Shown here piece after piece: positions 48,234 through 60,629 of a DNA stretch of 64,000 bases. The DNA comes from Numida meleagris (taxonomy: Eukaryota; Chordata; Aves; Galliformes; Numididae), in assembly GCF_002078875.1 (NCBI RefSeq), contig NC_034409.1:67446450-67510449 (forward strand), in the 5' to 3' direction. Below the pieces are notes generated by a model. It was given only the letters and a program-made list of their open reading frames with translations. It was not told the DNA's origin and ran no database searches. The translations under genes and the position numbers were made by a program. Positions within the stretch are counted from its first letter, which is position 1. Each line of letters opens with the position of its first letter.

Positions 48234-48467
48234 TTAGGCAGAGGCTACTCTCCTTTTCTTGAAAGGTTGTAAATGTCTTCTTGCTTCCTTGGATCTCCCA
48301 TGTTTGAAGCATTCAAGACTGTCCCTTAGCTTGTACCAAGCCCCAAAGTGTCCCAGGTAGCACCAGAAAGCCATAGCCCTGAGTGCTTTGTCAATCACCT
48401 GGACCAGGGATGTGGCCATGCCCGCGTCCCTGAGGATGCAGTCCATGCATCCTTTCTCCAGAGACAT
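48234..48467 (-). other. Unassigned coding-like segment, 77 codons
   Basis: The minus-strand frame starts MSLEKGCMDCILRDAGM and contains LVQVIDKALRAMAFWCYLG and WYKLRDSLECFKHGR, ending in a basic tail. The amino-acid balance looks protein-like, but I do not recognise a family. It could be a relic of a transposable element or processed gene next to the downstream CR1, or chance. No splice signals or promoter are evident. Confidence 0.25.
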
Positions 48468-48589
48468 GACCCATGGTGTGATAATGGTACTGCCAGCTGG
48501 AAAATGCTCTGTTTTTATGTCAGTTGTGTCTGACAGTTTGCTCAGTTATCCATAAAGCCACCCTTGCATGCTCTGCATTGAGGCAACTT

Positions 48590-49232
48590 AAATGCATACA
48601 TCAGTACAAGTTAGGGGCTGACCTGCTGGAGATGAGCTCAGCAGAGAAGGACCTGGGTGTCCTGGTGGGCAGCAGGTTGACTGTGAGCCAGCAGTGTGCC
48701 CTTGCAGTCAAGAAGGCCAATGGTATCCTAGGGTACATTAAAAAGAGAGTGGCCAGCAGGTCAGGGAAGGTGATCCTCCCCTCTATGCATCTGGAATACT
48801 GTGTCCAGTTTGGTACTCCTCAGTTCAAAAAGGACAAGGGTCTTCTAGAAAGAGTCCAGCAGAGGGCCGCAAAGATGATGAGGGGCCTGGAGCATCTCCT
48901 GTACGAGGAAAGGCTGAGAGACCTGAGGCTGTTACTGTTTATACATATCTAAATTGCGGGAGTCACGTCTATGGAGGCGGACTCTTTTCAGCAACAGAAC
49001 AAGGGGCAATGGGCAGAAACCAGAGCACAGGAAGTTCCATTCAAACAAAGAAAGAACTTCTTTACTGACAGAGCACTGTCTGTAGAGGCTGTGGAGTCTT
49101 CTTCTCTGGAGATATTCAGAACCCATGCTGACACTTTCCTGTGCGACCTGCTGTAGAGAACCTGCGTTAGGAGGGAGCTGAATGATCCCTAGAGGTCCCT
49201 TCCAAACCTCCAATTCTGTGATTCCGTGGTAA
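48590..49232 (+). mobile_element. CR1 LINE, about 640 bp, plus orientation
   Basis: The plus strand encodes LGADLLEMSSAEKDLGVLV, GSRLTVSQQCALAVKKAN, LLERVQQRAAKMMRGLEHL and LYEERLRDLRL, signatures of CR1 ORF2. A 3' segment ends GATCCCTAGAGGTCCCTTCC, then CAATTCTGTGATTCCGTGG. It is the longest CR1 here and is broken by frameshifts in its last third. Its 3' end borders the ST8SIA1 CpG island. Confidence 0.94.
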
Positions 49233-49370
49233 CTCGCAGCCTCCTGACCCGAACCGAGGGCTGACCCATCAGGGCGAGACTGAGGGTGCGCTGCGGCAGC
49301 CGGGCCGGTGGGCAGCTGCCTCACGGCGCCGGGCCAGTGGCGGAGATGCAGGCAGGCCCCTGCAGGCGAC

Positions 49371-49382
49371 AAGATGGCCGCC
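49371..49382 (+). promoter_or_regulatory. YY1-like motif
   Basis: AAGATGGCCGCC matches the AAnATGGC core of YY1 sites that are common near CpG-island start sites. Binding is inferred. Confidence 0.5.
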
Positions 49383-49439
49383 AGGGTGCGCTGCGGAGCG
49401 GTGCGGCAGCCCAGGGCCCGAGGCGGGAGCGCCCCCGCC

Positions 49440-49491
49440 GGGGGGGGGGGAGGGGGGGCAAAGCGGCGGCTGCCGGGGAGGGGGCCGGGGG
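49440..49491 (+). promoter_or_regulatory. G-quadruplex-capable G runs
   Basis: Eleven G, A, seven G (49440-49458), then GGGG, GGGGG and GGGGG (49475-49491) separated by 1-2 nt. This can fold as a G-quadruplex in principle. Confidence 0.6.
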
Positions 49492-49790
49492 CCGCGGCGC
49501 CTCCTCAGCCCCGCACTCAGTCGCGGGAAGGGTGAGGCAAGGTGGGGAAGCGGCCGCGTTCCCCTCGCGGCGCTGCCCGCAGCGGCCAGCCCGAGGCGGG
49601 ACCTCCCGCGCGGACCCGCGGCAGCCCGGTTCCTGGCCGAGAAGGGTAGGGGCCGGGGCAGAGCGGCGCACACCGACGGGGCGGGATGGAAACGTACCGG
49701 TGCCGCCCGCAGTGAGAGGAGAGCGGGCGGGCGGCTCGGCGGGAGGCGGAGGGCGGGGAGTGGAGCGGCGCGGAGCATCGCAGCGCAGCG

Positions 49791-49810
49791 CATCGCATCG
49801 CATCGGATCG
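49791..49810. repeat. (CATCG)3 plus GATCG micro-repeat
   Basis: Short 5-bp tandem repeat within the CpG island, about 300 bp before the ST8SIA1 ATG. Confidence 0.7.
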
Positions 49811-49955
49811 CCTGGCGGGGAAAGCGAGGGACCAAATGCCTGTGAGGAAGGGCGGCAGCAGCCACCGCCGAGAGAGCTGCCAGCCGCGGCGCAGCCCCGG
49901 GAGGAGCCCTGCCGCCCGCGGGGTCGAGCCGCCCAGCGGCGCCCCGCTCCGCCCC

Positions 49956-50065
49956 NNNNNNNNNNNNNNNNNNNNNNNNNNNNNNNNNNNNNNNNNNNNN
50001 NNNNNNNNNNNNNNNNNNNNNNNNNNNNNNNNNNNNNNNNNNNNNNNNNNNNNNNNNNNNNNNNN
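49956..50065. other. Assembly gap, 110 N
   Basis: A run of undetermined bases inside the GC-rich island, ending 43 nt before the ST8SIA1 ATG. Its true length may differ, so frames read across it are not reliable. Confidence 0.99.
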
Positions 50066-50108
50066 GCGGGAGCGCAGCCCGGCGCCGCGGCAGCGCTGCG
50101 GGAGGAGG

Positions 50109-50302
50109 ATGGCGGGGCTGGCGTGGAAGTGGCCGCGCACCCGCCTGCCCGTGGGGGCCAGCGCCCTCGGCGTCTTCGTCCTCTGCTGGCTCTACATCTT
50201 CCCCGTGTACCGGCTGCCCGACGAGAAGGAGATCGTGCAGGGGGTGCTGCTGCAGCAGGGCAAGGCGTGGAGGAGGAACCACACTGCGGTCGCCGTCTTC
50301 AG
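50109..50302 (+). CDS. ST8SIA1: ST8SIA1 exon 1 (GD3 synthase), N-terminal part
   Basis: ST8SIA1 is the Golgi alpha-2,8-sialyltransferase that converts ganglioside GM3 to GD3, the entry step to b-series gangliosides (established). The exon encodes 64 codons plus 2 nt: a short basic cytoplasmic tail (MAGLAWKWPRTRLPVG), a membrane anchor at about residues 16-34 (ASALGVFVLCWLYIFPVY) and the stem start (RLPDEKEIVQGVL). Residues 57-59 are an NHT glycosylation sequon. Residues closely match human ST8SIA1 as I recall it. The ATG has A at -3 and G at +4. The donor after AG is gtagcg. Fourteen codons upstream stay open into the assembly gap, so a longer N-terminus is possible. The catalytic sialylmotifs lie in later exons outside the window. 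Confidence 0.95.
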
Positions 50303-51086
50303 GTAGCGGCCCAAGGGCACGCGGGGACGGGCGACGGGGTGGGGGGGAGAGAGCGGTGCGCGCAGCCCCACGCTCGCGTCTCCATCCCCGGCCCTTTGTT
50401 GTGAGACCCCGCGGGGCGAGGGCCGGGCCGGGCCCCCGCTCACGGCAAAACTTTTCGGGGTGGCTCGTCCTTGCCCTGCGCGGATGGGGGCTGCGGGAGG
50501 CGGGCTCCGGGGCGGGGGGCTCTGGGGTGAGACCGCCTGAAGGGGCGTGCGGGGGAGGGTGTGTGCTCCCCGAAAGCTGTGTCTGCGAGGGTGCGGACAG
50601 ATCTCCCTTTCCGGGGGGAAGCTGGATCTTCTCTCTGTCCTCTAAGCAGCGCATGTGAGCGGTGATCAGACTGCCCGCAGCAAGGCTCTCTTTCTTCAGT
50701 AGCTGCCAGAATGTCTTTTTTTTTTGGATGCCCTGCTGTACGTTGTGAATGCAACTCAGCTTTTGTTTGTTGGTCGTGAACTGGAGCCGGCGTGCGATCA
50801 CTTAGCATCTCGTCCGCTGGTACAGCAAACTTTGCAGGTTTCCGAAAACACACGCTTGAGCCTAGGAGCTGGAAAGGAAAGCAGTGAGAGGTGACAGTGG
50901 GTTTGTGGTAGTGCCATCTCGTTGGGTAGGCCTGAGAGAAGCCCTCCCTCTAACACAGAGCTAACAGCTCCTTGTCCTAAAGCACTGGATACAAACCAGG
51001 AGGAAACCATGTTAGTCTTCTCAGATATTAATTCGACCAAATCCTGTTACGCCACGGATTCACATTTTTGGGTCAGATGAATGCAA

Positions 51087-51102
51087 TTTTTTTTTTTTTT
51101 TT
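51087..51102. repeat. poly(T) tract, 16 nt
   Basis: Uninterrupted T run near the start of the intron. Confidence 0.85.
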
Positions 51103-52105
51103 AATATCCCTGGTAGGTGATGTAGGAAAGAGCTTGATTTTTCATGTTTATAAACCAAGTGTTGCTTTGAAGTCTGAAACTTCTGCTGCAACTTCAGTTA
51201 AAAAATAATTTTAAGACAGTTTCAGCCACATGGTTTAGAAACAAACTCAATGTGGTTCCTCAACCATTCCCCTTCCCTATATGTTTTTCCAGTGCTTAAG
51301 CACAGTGGCTTTCTCAAACATGGTTATTGAAGAGAGTATCTTGTGGTAAAATGATCTGTTATTTCTTGTCTCTGCCTCTTGATCGGTTGCTGCAATGCTA
51401 AACAAAAGGACACCTAAATCATTTTGATTCAAGAAATACTTTTTTTTTTTTTTAATTTTCAGTGGAGATACGTGTAGTGAATAAACCAAAGTAGTCAAAT
51501 AATAGTGACATAGAACTCTGTATTTTTACTGCATAGATTTGCTTGTCTCAGAATCAGTAGAAAGCTATGAAATCAAAGTCCGTATGAGGTAAACTGGTCT
51601 ATATTGTGAAGCAACCAGCAGAAGGAATGACACTTTCTTTGCTACCATTCTTTTTTTCTAAGAGCTCCACGTTTCAGTTTCTGCTGGAAACTGTCTGTGA
51701 ATATGAGCTTCTGTTTTAACTGGGGAAGAGATCCTGTGTGTGGATCTCAAATCAATACTGCCTGCCATAATAGCCTAATATTGGATGGATTGCTCTTCTT
51801 CCCAGTCCTCCTGCACATGTTCTGGTTCTGAAACAGTTTTGGAGATCAAATCTGTTAAAAATCTTTGAGTAACTGCAAGTTCTCACATTACTGTTTTGTA
51901 GAATACAGTGTTTGCATGTTTTTCTTTGTATATTACCATATTGTATAATAATAGAATACAGGTGCTCGAATATCCAGGTTCTTGCTACCAAGAAAACAGC
52001 TGACAGCTCTGCATTTCTCTCACTTGTCTCCTATCGAAGTAGCTTGTGGTACCCAAGCAGTTGACTTGATATTAACGTGTTTCTCAAAACTGGGCAGAGG
52101 TGTTC

Positions 52106-52728
52106 TGTTACCGTAAAGCAGTCGATCAGGAAACTCTCTAAGACTGATGTTGGAGTGTTAGACTGCAGGCATTCTTTATTATCAGGGCTGGATGTGTGGG
52201 GGATGTGCTCCTCCTATCACGTATGTCTTGCACAAAAAGGTCTTCAGCTTCTATACATTCAGAGGCCTTCCCAGAGGTACATACATATTCAGTACAAAGT
52301 TGTGTGGAACCTCCCTTACCTATTCAATACAAAGACACAGATCCTTCCCATTATCTAAGCAAACTACAAGGTTATCCATTAAGGGATTTATCATGCCACA
52401 ACTTGTATCAATTCCCTTTGCGTTCTGTACCTGGAGAAAGAGAGCTTCAGTGAGCAGCTCAGCAAGGTCAGAGAAAGCTCCCATGGTAATCTGGGTTGAA
52501 GCCTGGCAGCTAAGTAGCAGCAGCTTCTTAATCTGCATGGTGGCTCCTTCCACCTCCTGCCTGTAAAAGCAGAAACCCTATATACAATTGACCAATGTAC
52601 ATTCTCATTTATGCAAGTATCCATTCTGTCCTGGTGCTTGCAGGATAATTTAAACTGGGTTTTGCAGGTTTTGTGTTTGAATATAGACTAGCAGAATTGT
52701 TTTCCAAATACAAGCACCTGTGTAAACA
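52106..52728 (-). mobile_element. Putative solo LTR, minus orientation
   Basis: The left edge TGTTACCGTAAAGC could be the complement of an LTR 3' end. On the minus strand, a TATA-like TTGTATATAGGG (plus 52578-52589) precedes an AATAAAGAAT signal (plus 52171-52180) by about 400 nt, followed by a U5-like CTGCAGTCTAACACTCC. The right edge is uncertain (52590-52728, possibly TGTAAACA). No retroviral genes or target duplication were recognised. Confidence 0.45.
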
Positions 52729-53654
52729 GCCATGGGTTTCTCAGACTCAGTCCTTCACTTGCAGTATGTGTTGCCATCCTGCACTTGTGAATAAGGGCGG
52801 GCTGTGAGAGTAACAAGATGAGCAGGATTCAGCCTTTGGATTAAGCATGAATCTGTTTAAAGCATGCTCTCAGCCCTGAATTCGTATGCATGATTTCGTG
52901 AGTAATCTTCGCGTGACGTTTGCGTGCCGGGTCCCGCTGCCATCAGCACGGTGGGTGTCTGTGTAGCAGTTGCCTAGGATCTCAGATGGAGGGAGGGACA
53001 GATCCTGGAAAGTCTGAAGTTACAGATGAGGTTATTTATGAAAAGCCCTTCGTCCAAATCCTTTCTTCAGCTGAACATAGCTTTCTGTGGAGCCTTCAGG
53101 TTCTGGGCATGCGAAGTTAAGCACAACCTCATAGCAAAATACTGCTATTAACATCCTTTAAGTTTCGAGACGATACTAGCTGAGGACTGTCAAACTCTGC
53201 TGTGGAAACATCTCATCTCTGACCAGTGCTGAATAACAATGCCTCAGTAGGATGGTAAACTGCTTGATCTCAAGTTGCTCACTACACAATCATCAGAATA
53301 AGAGTGAGACTGTCATTAGAGTCACAAATGTTTAATGTGTCTAATTTACCTACGGAAAAATGGCTGGTCATCCTCTGAGGCATTTAACATTATTGCACCC
53401 TAATTGTTTTGCAAATCACTTAGTTTTTTTAAGGGCTTAGTGCTGTTCAAATTATTTAGGCAAGAATTTTGTTAATTGCTGTTTGTTATTAGTGAAGTAA
53501 GTGATGTGTAAGAATACCTTTAGGATTATTTTATTTAAAATTATTGCAGTTGATTAAAGACAGAGCTGAATCCTTCCATCTGCTTTATGAGCTATATACA
53601 ACCATACATCCCAAGTGCTCTGTGTGTTTCTGACATTTCTTAATTTCTTGGCCA

Positions 53655-54112
53655 GGGTGGACTCCTTTGGACACTCAGCAAGCTTGTGCAGAGAACCTCG
53701 TGGTCTCCTATGAAGACAGGCTGAGGGAGCTGGGCTTGTTTAGCCTGGAGAGTAGAAAGCTCTTGGGAGACCTCATTGTGGCCTTCCAGTACATAAAAGG
53801 GACCTACAGGAAGGATGGGAAGGGACTTTATCAGGGAGTGTAGTGATAGAACAAGGAGAAGTGGCTTTAAACTAAAACAGGTTAGATTTATATTAGACTT
53901 TTAGGAAGAAAATATTCACAGTGAGGATGGTGAGGCACTGAACAGGCTGCCCAGAGAAACTGTGTATGCCCCTATTCCTGGAGGTGCTCAAGGCCAGCGG
54001 GGAAGGGGTCCTGGGCAGCCTGATCTGGTGGGTGGCAGCCCTGCCCACGGCAGGGGAATTGGGACTAGATGGGCTTTAAGGTTCCCTCCAATCCATTCTA
54101 TGACTCTTGAAT
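53655..54112 (+). mobile_element. CR1 LINE 3' end, plus orientation
   Basis: Contains GACAGGCTGAGGGAGCTGGG, then GACCTCATTGTGGCCTTCCA, then GAACAGGCTGCCCAGAGAAA and a terminal GGTTCCCTCCAATCCATTC tract. The ORF2 C-terminal frame is broken by indels. A 5'-truncated copy in ST8SIA1 intron 1. Confidence 0.93.
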
Positions 54113-57100
54113 GGGCTCCCACTGCATTAACCTAAAGGTTTGGGTGGCAATTAGAGACTGAGTGAGAGGTTGAAGGCTCCTCAGGAAGAGGAGATGGGAC
54201 AATCTCATGATGAGGGCAATGGAAAGGCTGCGCTTGAGATTCACTTTGTTTTTGCTTTTGCTACAGCAGCTTTGAGCGATGCTGGAAGGTTGCCCAGGCT
54301 TTATTCTAGGGGGGCTTGGCAGAGCTGGTGGCAGATATTTCCTGTGAACTCACTGTTTGTGACCTGCCTCTAGTCCAGTGCAACTGCTGCAATTTGGGTC
54401 TGCTCCCCAGTGCTGTCACCTCTGTCCTCAGATTCACACTCATCATGCTTATCTTGGCGGATGGTTTCTCTGCTCTGTTTTCCTCAGGTTTGGCCTGTTG
54501 TCCATTTTCCAGGAGCAGAAAAGTGAAGCTACTGGCCTGAAATCACAAAGCAGAGGCTGAATGTCCAGATAGAATATCCAGGCTTGATGGACTCCAGTGC
54601 TGTCATAGCTCTTAGGCTGTGTAGGTGTGGACAGACTGTGAGAAAGCTTTTCTATGATTAGCTTTCAGCTGCCATGCAAAAATAATGTGCGGTGCTGGGT
54701 GGGTCTTCCTACTGTGGTCTCTGTCAGCTGTTAATACCTGTACCTCAGATATAACCACAACAAACACTGAAGAGCATCCTCTTGTACAAATAATTTTTGT
54801 TTGAGATCACATTAATGCAGAGCTGGAATTCCAGGTCACCTCTCAATCTGAGTGAGATGAATGCTATTGCCAGGTCAGCAGGAGTTTCCTTAGTTTGGCT
54901 GGCTTCTTTTCCTTCTCTTTTGATGGAGGCACTGCACATTATGTAAGAGGTGTGATCCTTGCCAGGATAATTCAAGGCAAATCTGAGATGAAAATTCATC
55001 CTGCTTAAGTTGACTAGATAAGATTTTTTCCCTGCTTAAACAGCTTTATAGGGTACTAAATTATTCCGTCCTATTTCACTGAGACAGGGGCAGAATGGCT
55101 TTAAGATCAGAGCTGGGAACTGCTGGATTAAGTTTACTTTTGCCTCTGTGGCTTGTGAAGCCCAATCCTAAAACTATCAGATACGTTCAAATGTTGTGCT
55201 TTGGTAGTTGCCAAATCCAGCTCATTTTGCTTTCCGGAGTAGGTGTCACTACTGCACGTCTGTATTTTTATCTTACTAACATTTTGAATGACTTTCTTTT
55301 TTCCTCCATTATACTTGCTACATTTGGTGACAGTTGGGTATTTGTAACTTGTAGTTTCTTAGCATCTCCATCTGAGATGGGAAATTGTTCTGGCAGAGAG
55401 CTACAATTTGAAGAGCTGGTTAAAGGTGAGAACAAAGTGGTGTTCTTATCCCATTTTATTATTTGGAGGCTGTGGTGAAGAAAGCAAGCTGTGTGGAGGT
55501 CTGGGTCCATACCTTCAAGGTCTTAAATGTCTTCAGATACCTAAATTTCATGAAAACGATAAGAATTAGTTATCTGTGTTAGTTCAAGGAGTCTTTGCAG
55601 ATTAGGGCTGTGGTAGCAAGACAGGAATTGACTTCAGGATTCCTGAGTTGCTTCCTGAGTCTTCTCCTGATCACGATATCCTTCCTTGCCCCTAAATAGG
55701 CTTTTCTTACAGAATTTGCTTATGCCTCCCTCAGGAAATGTGCACTTGAGACCCCTATTTCTAATACCTGCTCTTGGAGAGCTTAGAATTGCTGCTTTCC
55801 TTGAAATTTGTGAAGACACCAGCGTTGCCAGTATTTCTGGGAGAGTGTAGCCAATTCCAGAACTCCTTTCCTATTAGCTGGGAGCATCCGAAGGCCCAGA
55901 GCCAGACACCGGGGAACAGGAGGAACAGCAATTTGCTGGAATTTAGGCTACCTGGCTAAGGACCCGAATGTCTGCTGTGTGCATATGCAGGTAGTACTGG
56001 GCTTATGTAGTTGCACATCTGTATTTTCTCTTTTTCTACCTTGTAGTGGATGTAATAGGCAGTGAATAATCCATACAATACAGTAACTTATGATTTATTG
56101 CCGTGCTAGTAATTTTCATCTTCACAGCAGTGAAGCAAACAGCACATTTGATGTGTTTTCAATGACATAGATAAAAAGACCTATTTTTGAGACTAGTTCC
56201 CACTAGGTAAATGCATGGAAAATGAATTACCTGTCTCCCTTCAGAATTTATCTTCCCATGGTGAGGATGAACCTCACTGAGTTGAAGAAGCTATTTGGAC
56301 TGCAATCTTCTGTCGTTCCAGTTTTCTGAGCATTAAAAATACTTAATTTTAAACCTTTCTGTATGTTTTCTTCTTCTTCTGTATGCTAAATAGGGTTCCC
56401 CAAGTGCAAGGAAATCGCTCTTAATTGTTACACGTTATTGTGTAATCATTTAAACATAGCTACGTGCAGTTAAATTCCTACTGAAGCACATTAATCCATG
56501 TTACATAGTATTTGTAAACCTCAGTAGAGCTTAGAGTTTCATTTTGTCCCAATTTTTGCGTATAGAAAACCATGGACAATTCCTCTCTGGGGTCTTACAA
56601 CCCAGGCCGATTAGATAAAGGGTGGAGTGGATGTTGGCATCAATGTATTTTAAGAGTAATTATTTCAGAAGCTCAGAGATTCTGTTATAAGCTGTATCTG
56701 TTGCTTTAACTGTTTAAGTCAACAGATTGAACTATTTTTACTTCTCTTTCTATTTCATCAATCTGGAAAAGGCCCTCCTGAATTTCGTGGGTTAGAGATT
56801 TTTTTACTTGGGTTTTTTTTTTGGTAGCAAAAGTCACCCTGCCTATTTTTGGAATGTGTAGGGCAGCCATCCTCGTAACTGGGGAGTAACTGCTTTGTAT
56901 TTCCTGTTGAAGATGAAAGACAAACAAATGAAACGTAATTTTTTTCAAGTGAAGGGATTTTAATGTTTTCCTGTGTGCTGCCTTGGCCAAATTTTAGCTC
57001 TGGTAATGCTATTGCATCTGCCACAATATTTAGAGTTTCTGTTGTATTCGTTGCTCTACTTGTACTGTCAGTGTTGTGTTATCGTATATCCCAGTGCAGG

Positions 57101-59118
57101 GCGATGAGGTATCTACTGATATAGGTAATGCTCAGACGTGCCACTAGACTTGAGAGCAGTCCAAAAAGTATTCAAATATGCAATCAGGGGGTGATTCTGA
57201 ATCCAAGGCTCACTGATGCCTGCCTCTCTCAGTGAAAGTCAGTAAGAGTGAGGCTTAATGGGAAATGGGATGAAGAATCTCAAGTTACTCAGCTGTCTTT
57301 AAATCTCTATTTTTGATTGTCAGGGGAGACCCGATTCTGTTTCCCCGCATACTCTTTCTTATACAGGTAAGGAAACAGATTTACAATGGAATTTAAGGAA
57401 GCGTTGCCTTTGTTATAAGGCTGTATCTTGTAACTGAACTTCAGGTCCTGGTCACAGCTGAAATCCGTGGGTAGTTCTAGGAATAACTGGCATTCTCTAC
57501 TAAAATTCTTGCTTATACTGTGCCATAAGTTTGCAGAGAGAAGTTCTATACTCTATACTCTGAAGGATTTTCAGCCTGAGAACACATATAGTGAGATTTA
57601 TCCCAGTTGTGTGCATTAGGAATTTTGGTTAATGGAGTAGATTTCCCACCCATTAGTCCATTTTTCATGCAAAGAAATAGCTGGGCTGTTTGCTGGTGAC
57701 ACGTCTTCCACAAGTCCTCTGGAAGAGCAATCCAAGTACCCGTGCTGGGGGTTTGGTAGAGTAGTGATCCTTCTTGCTACTCACAGCATCACCTGCCAGT
57801 ACCAGCTTAGTACTGGGAAAACGCTGAATGCTTTTCCATAAACTTTTGTCGTCTTTCCAGGACTTCCACTGAAGCATTGATGTGTTTAAAAGGGATTGGA
57901 ATAGCTCTTTATTCAACCTACAGCATTCACTTGTGAAATTAAATTAATCCCTGTCCTCAGGTACTAACTTACAGTTTTGTTTTCCCCAATAAGTTGAAAT
58001 GTTAGGAAGCAGTGAGCTGATGCATTTCTGAAGCACAGAGGATGTTTCTGCATTATATCATTTGATGCATACTGCTGCCTGACGTGGGTTAAGTCTTCCC
58101 AAAGTATTTCCAAATGTTTGCTCCAAGTGGGGAGAAACAAAATTTTAAAGGGAGACAAAGAGAGAATCTTCAGTGAGATTTAAGCTGTCTTTTGAGCAGG
58201 CAAGAGAGGGGAAAAATGCTGTTCTAGTAGTGAAGGAAAAATCTCTGCAGAGGGATCTGAGCTGCATGGAAACATCCTGGTCCATGCTTGAAGAGCTGGT
58301 TGTAGGCCATGTGACACAAAGAAGTGAGAAGAATACCTTTGAAAGAAATATATGCTAATTTTATTTTTATAATTTGCTTTTTACTAGGCCTCCATAATTT
58401 TTATAATACTAATGAAGAAATACTGTTGGCAGGAGAAACTTTACATACCCCTCTACATATGTCTGCTTGCATATGCCTTCCCTGCCTTTCAGAAGTTACC
58501 TGGAAGCCAGGTAGCTCAGCTGTAAGTTTTGAGAAAATGTATCTATTAGTCACAGCCATTCCTCGGTTAAGCGGAGAGGAGTTTAAAATCATTACTCTGG
58601 GGGTCTCTGGCCAAGAGTTTTATGAGACCTTTTGCCAGGACCAGGTCTTTGACTTTTTTTTCTGGCTTTGGATCTGAGGCTCTGCAGTCCCAGGGTGTCC
58701 ATCTGCAAGATTTCACCTGGCTTGGTAATTGTTGCTTGACTCCTAGAACAAAGCAGGAACAGATGCTGAGCAATGTATGCTTGCAGTTGGTATGACTTTT
58801 GGAATTCTGCAAAGACTGCTGTTGCCTATTCTTTAAACAGGTGTGCTAGCTCCTGCAACCTAGTGAATCTATGACAGACTTCACTTCATGAAATGAAAAT
58901 GAATAAGGAGTTTTTTAGGCCTTAGCTGAAGTGGAGAGCTTTGAAAGCATGAATGGGGGCTTATATGCTAAAAGGCAAATTGAAATCCATTGTGGGTAGT
59001 TGTTTTGCAAATGCCTAATTTCTGTGCCTTAATCATAATTCTGGGGGCCTGACTCATGACTTCTAAATGGTAGGGATTGTTACAGTGAGAATTACATACC
59101 AACCTATAATTAGATGCT

Positions 59119-59120
<2 letters not shown>

Positions 59121-59156
<36 letters not shown>
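59121..59156. repeat. poly(T) tract, 36 nt
   Basis: The longest homopolymer in the window, with unique sequence on both sides. Confidence 0.95.
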
Positions 59157-59161
<5 letters not shown>

Positions 59162-60629
59162 GAGGAAGTTGCAACAGTAAAGTGAAAAGGAGAAACAAAA
59201 CCCATCTGGGCATTCCTTTATAGGGTGTGCTATTAATTGAAAATTTTGTCTTGGCACCTAGCAAACATCTAGCACAAACACACTTGCTGAGCCTTATGGA
59301 CAAATGCTGAGCATCTCCAGGATTTAATATGCCCCGTTAGATGAAATAATAAAAATGCACATAATATATTTATTCTTTCTATCCCACTCCAGTCATTGCC
59401 TTTAAATGTTTGAGCATGTCCAGAAGGGAATGTTGCGAAGTGTAGAACTTGAGCTAGCTGATCCAAAAATGGTAACAGCAACAAAGAAGTAAACCTATCA
59501 TTAGAGAAATCATATGTTTTGATAGTACTGTTTAGACAACAGAACAAGTGAAAACACTTATCTTATGTAGTTCAGTAAATGCTAATTGGTCCAGCGTGTG
59601 ATAACATGTTTATTTTTGTGTTGGGTCTTTGCTAAGCAAATATAGTTTCTCATTTTGTTTAAAAAAATCTGTTTTGTGCTCCACTTGTCAAACAGACCAT
59701 GGCTGATGAAAATCTTGTACTGAGAGTCTGTTGTTCTTCCCCCACTTCATCTGTGGAAGAAAGTATTGGCTACCCTAAGTAGTTATAACTTCAGCTGATT
59801 TTTTAAGTTTAGATCTACATCATTGAGAAAGGCAAAGTTACTCTCCTGGCACTGGGGTGAGTGGTCTGGTGGAGTTTTTAGTGGGATGAAGGCTGTCTTC
59901 TGTGTGGAGCCAGTCTGTAATGAGCTTTCATTTGAAACTGGGGGCCAGCCAAGTGGGTATGAACTTGCTCAGCACTACAGATCTTAATAAGCTCTTTCCT
60001 GAATGTGACTTAATCATCTGGTTTCAGTTGTCTTGTGTGTCTGTGCAGTGTGTTCTGTGAGACTCACTCCTTTTAATTTAAGATCAATAATTTACTTAGC
60101 CTTAGAGGAATTAAAAAAGAAATCCTAAAAAGCCTGAAAAATAAGTTGCTTCCACTCATGAAAAGTCCTTCATTCCACAGATATTTCTTACACAGTTTGA
60201 TAACTACTAAGAACAAATTAGCTTTCAACAAATCTAATGAATAAATAGCTAGGCTTTGTCATTTCATTATCACCGTGTTTGGTTCTAAAGCAAATGGGTT
60301 GAGTGTATCAGGGAGGAAAATCTCCTGAAATGTGCTGGCTCTGGACTAGGCATCAAGCACATAAAAGTGATTTAAAAGTATTCTGAAACCAACTTTCAGG
60401 CAGTATTCTTATCTTAAGATGCCTAGTTGAAGGATTGAGTAGGCTGAGTGATTTATTTAATGAATTTTTACTTCTATCTTCATATTTAGCAAGCTTTTTT
60501 GCATTAATTGCTTGAAGGTTTGCTTAGGATTTTTGCTTACTTTGTCTAGCAGCGTATTTTACATATTGATACTGAAAAAATGATAAATAGAAAGTTATTC
60601 AAGAAGTACAAAAGCAGTTTGCTTTATGC

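Larger units (their letters stand above)
49240..50560 (+). promoter_or_regulatory. ST8SIA1: CpG-island promoter of ST8SIA1
   Basis: GC content and CpG density rise abruptly at about 49240 and fall after about 50560, enclosing the gene's first coding exon. No TATA box is seen, as expected of a CpG-island promoter. It includes a YY1-like site (49371-49382), long G runs (49440-49491) and a gap of unknown bases. The start site cannot be placed. Confidence 0.85.

Noticed and set aside
49269..50801. A 510-codon minus-strand frame and a 372-codon plus-strand frame over the CpG island
   Set aside because: Both run through the 110-N gap, where stops cannot be seen, and are made of Pro/Arg/Ala-rich translation of GC-rich DNA. 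Neither has a family signature.
55095..55478. 127-codon frame with hydrophobic stretches in ST8SIA1 intron 1
   Set aside because: It might suggest a membrane protein, but no family is recognised and no promoter or splice context fits.
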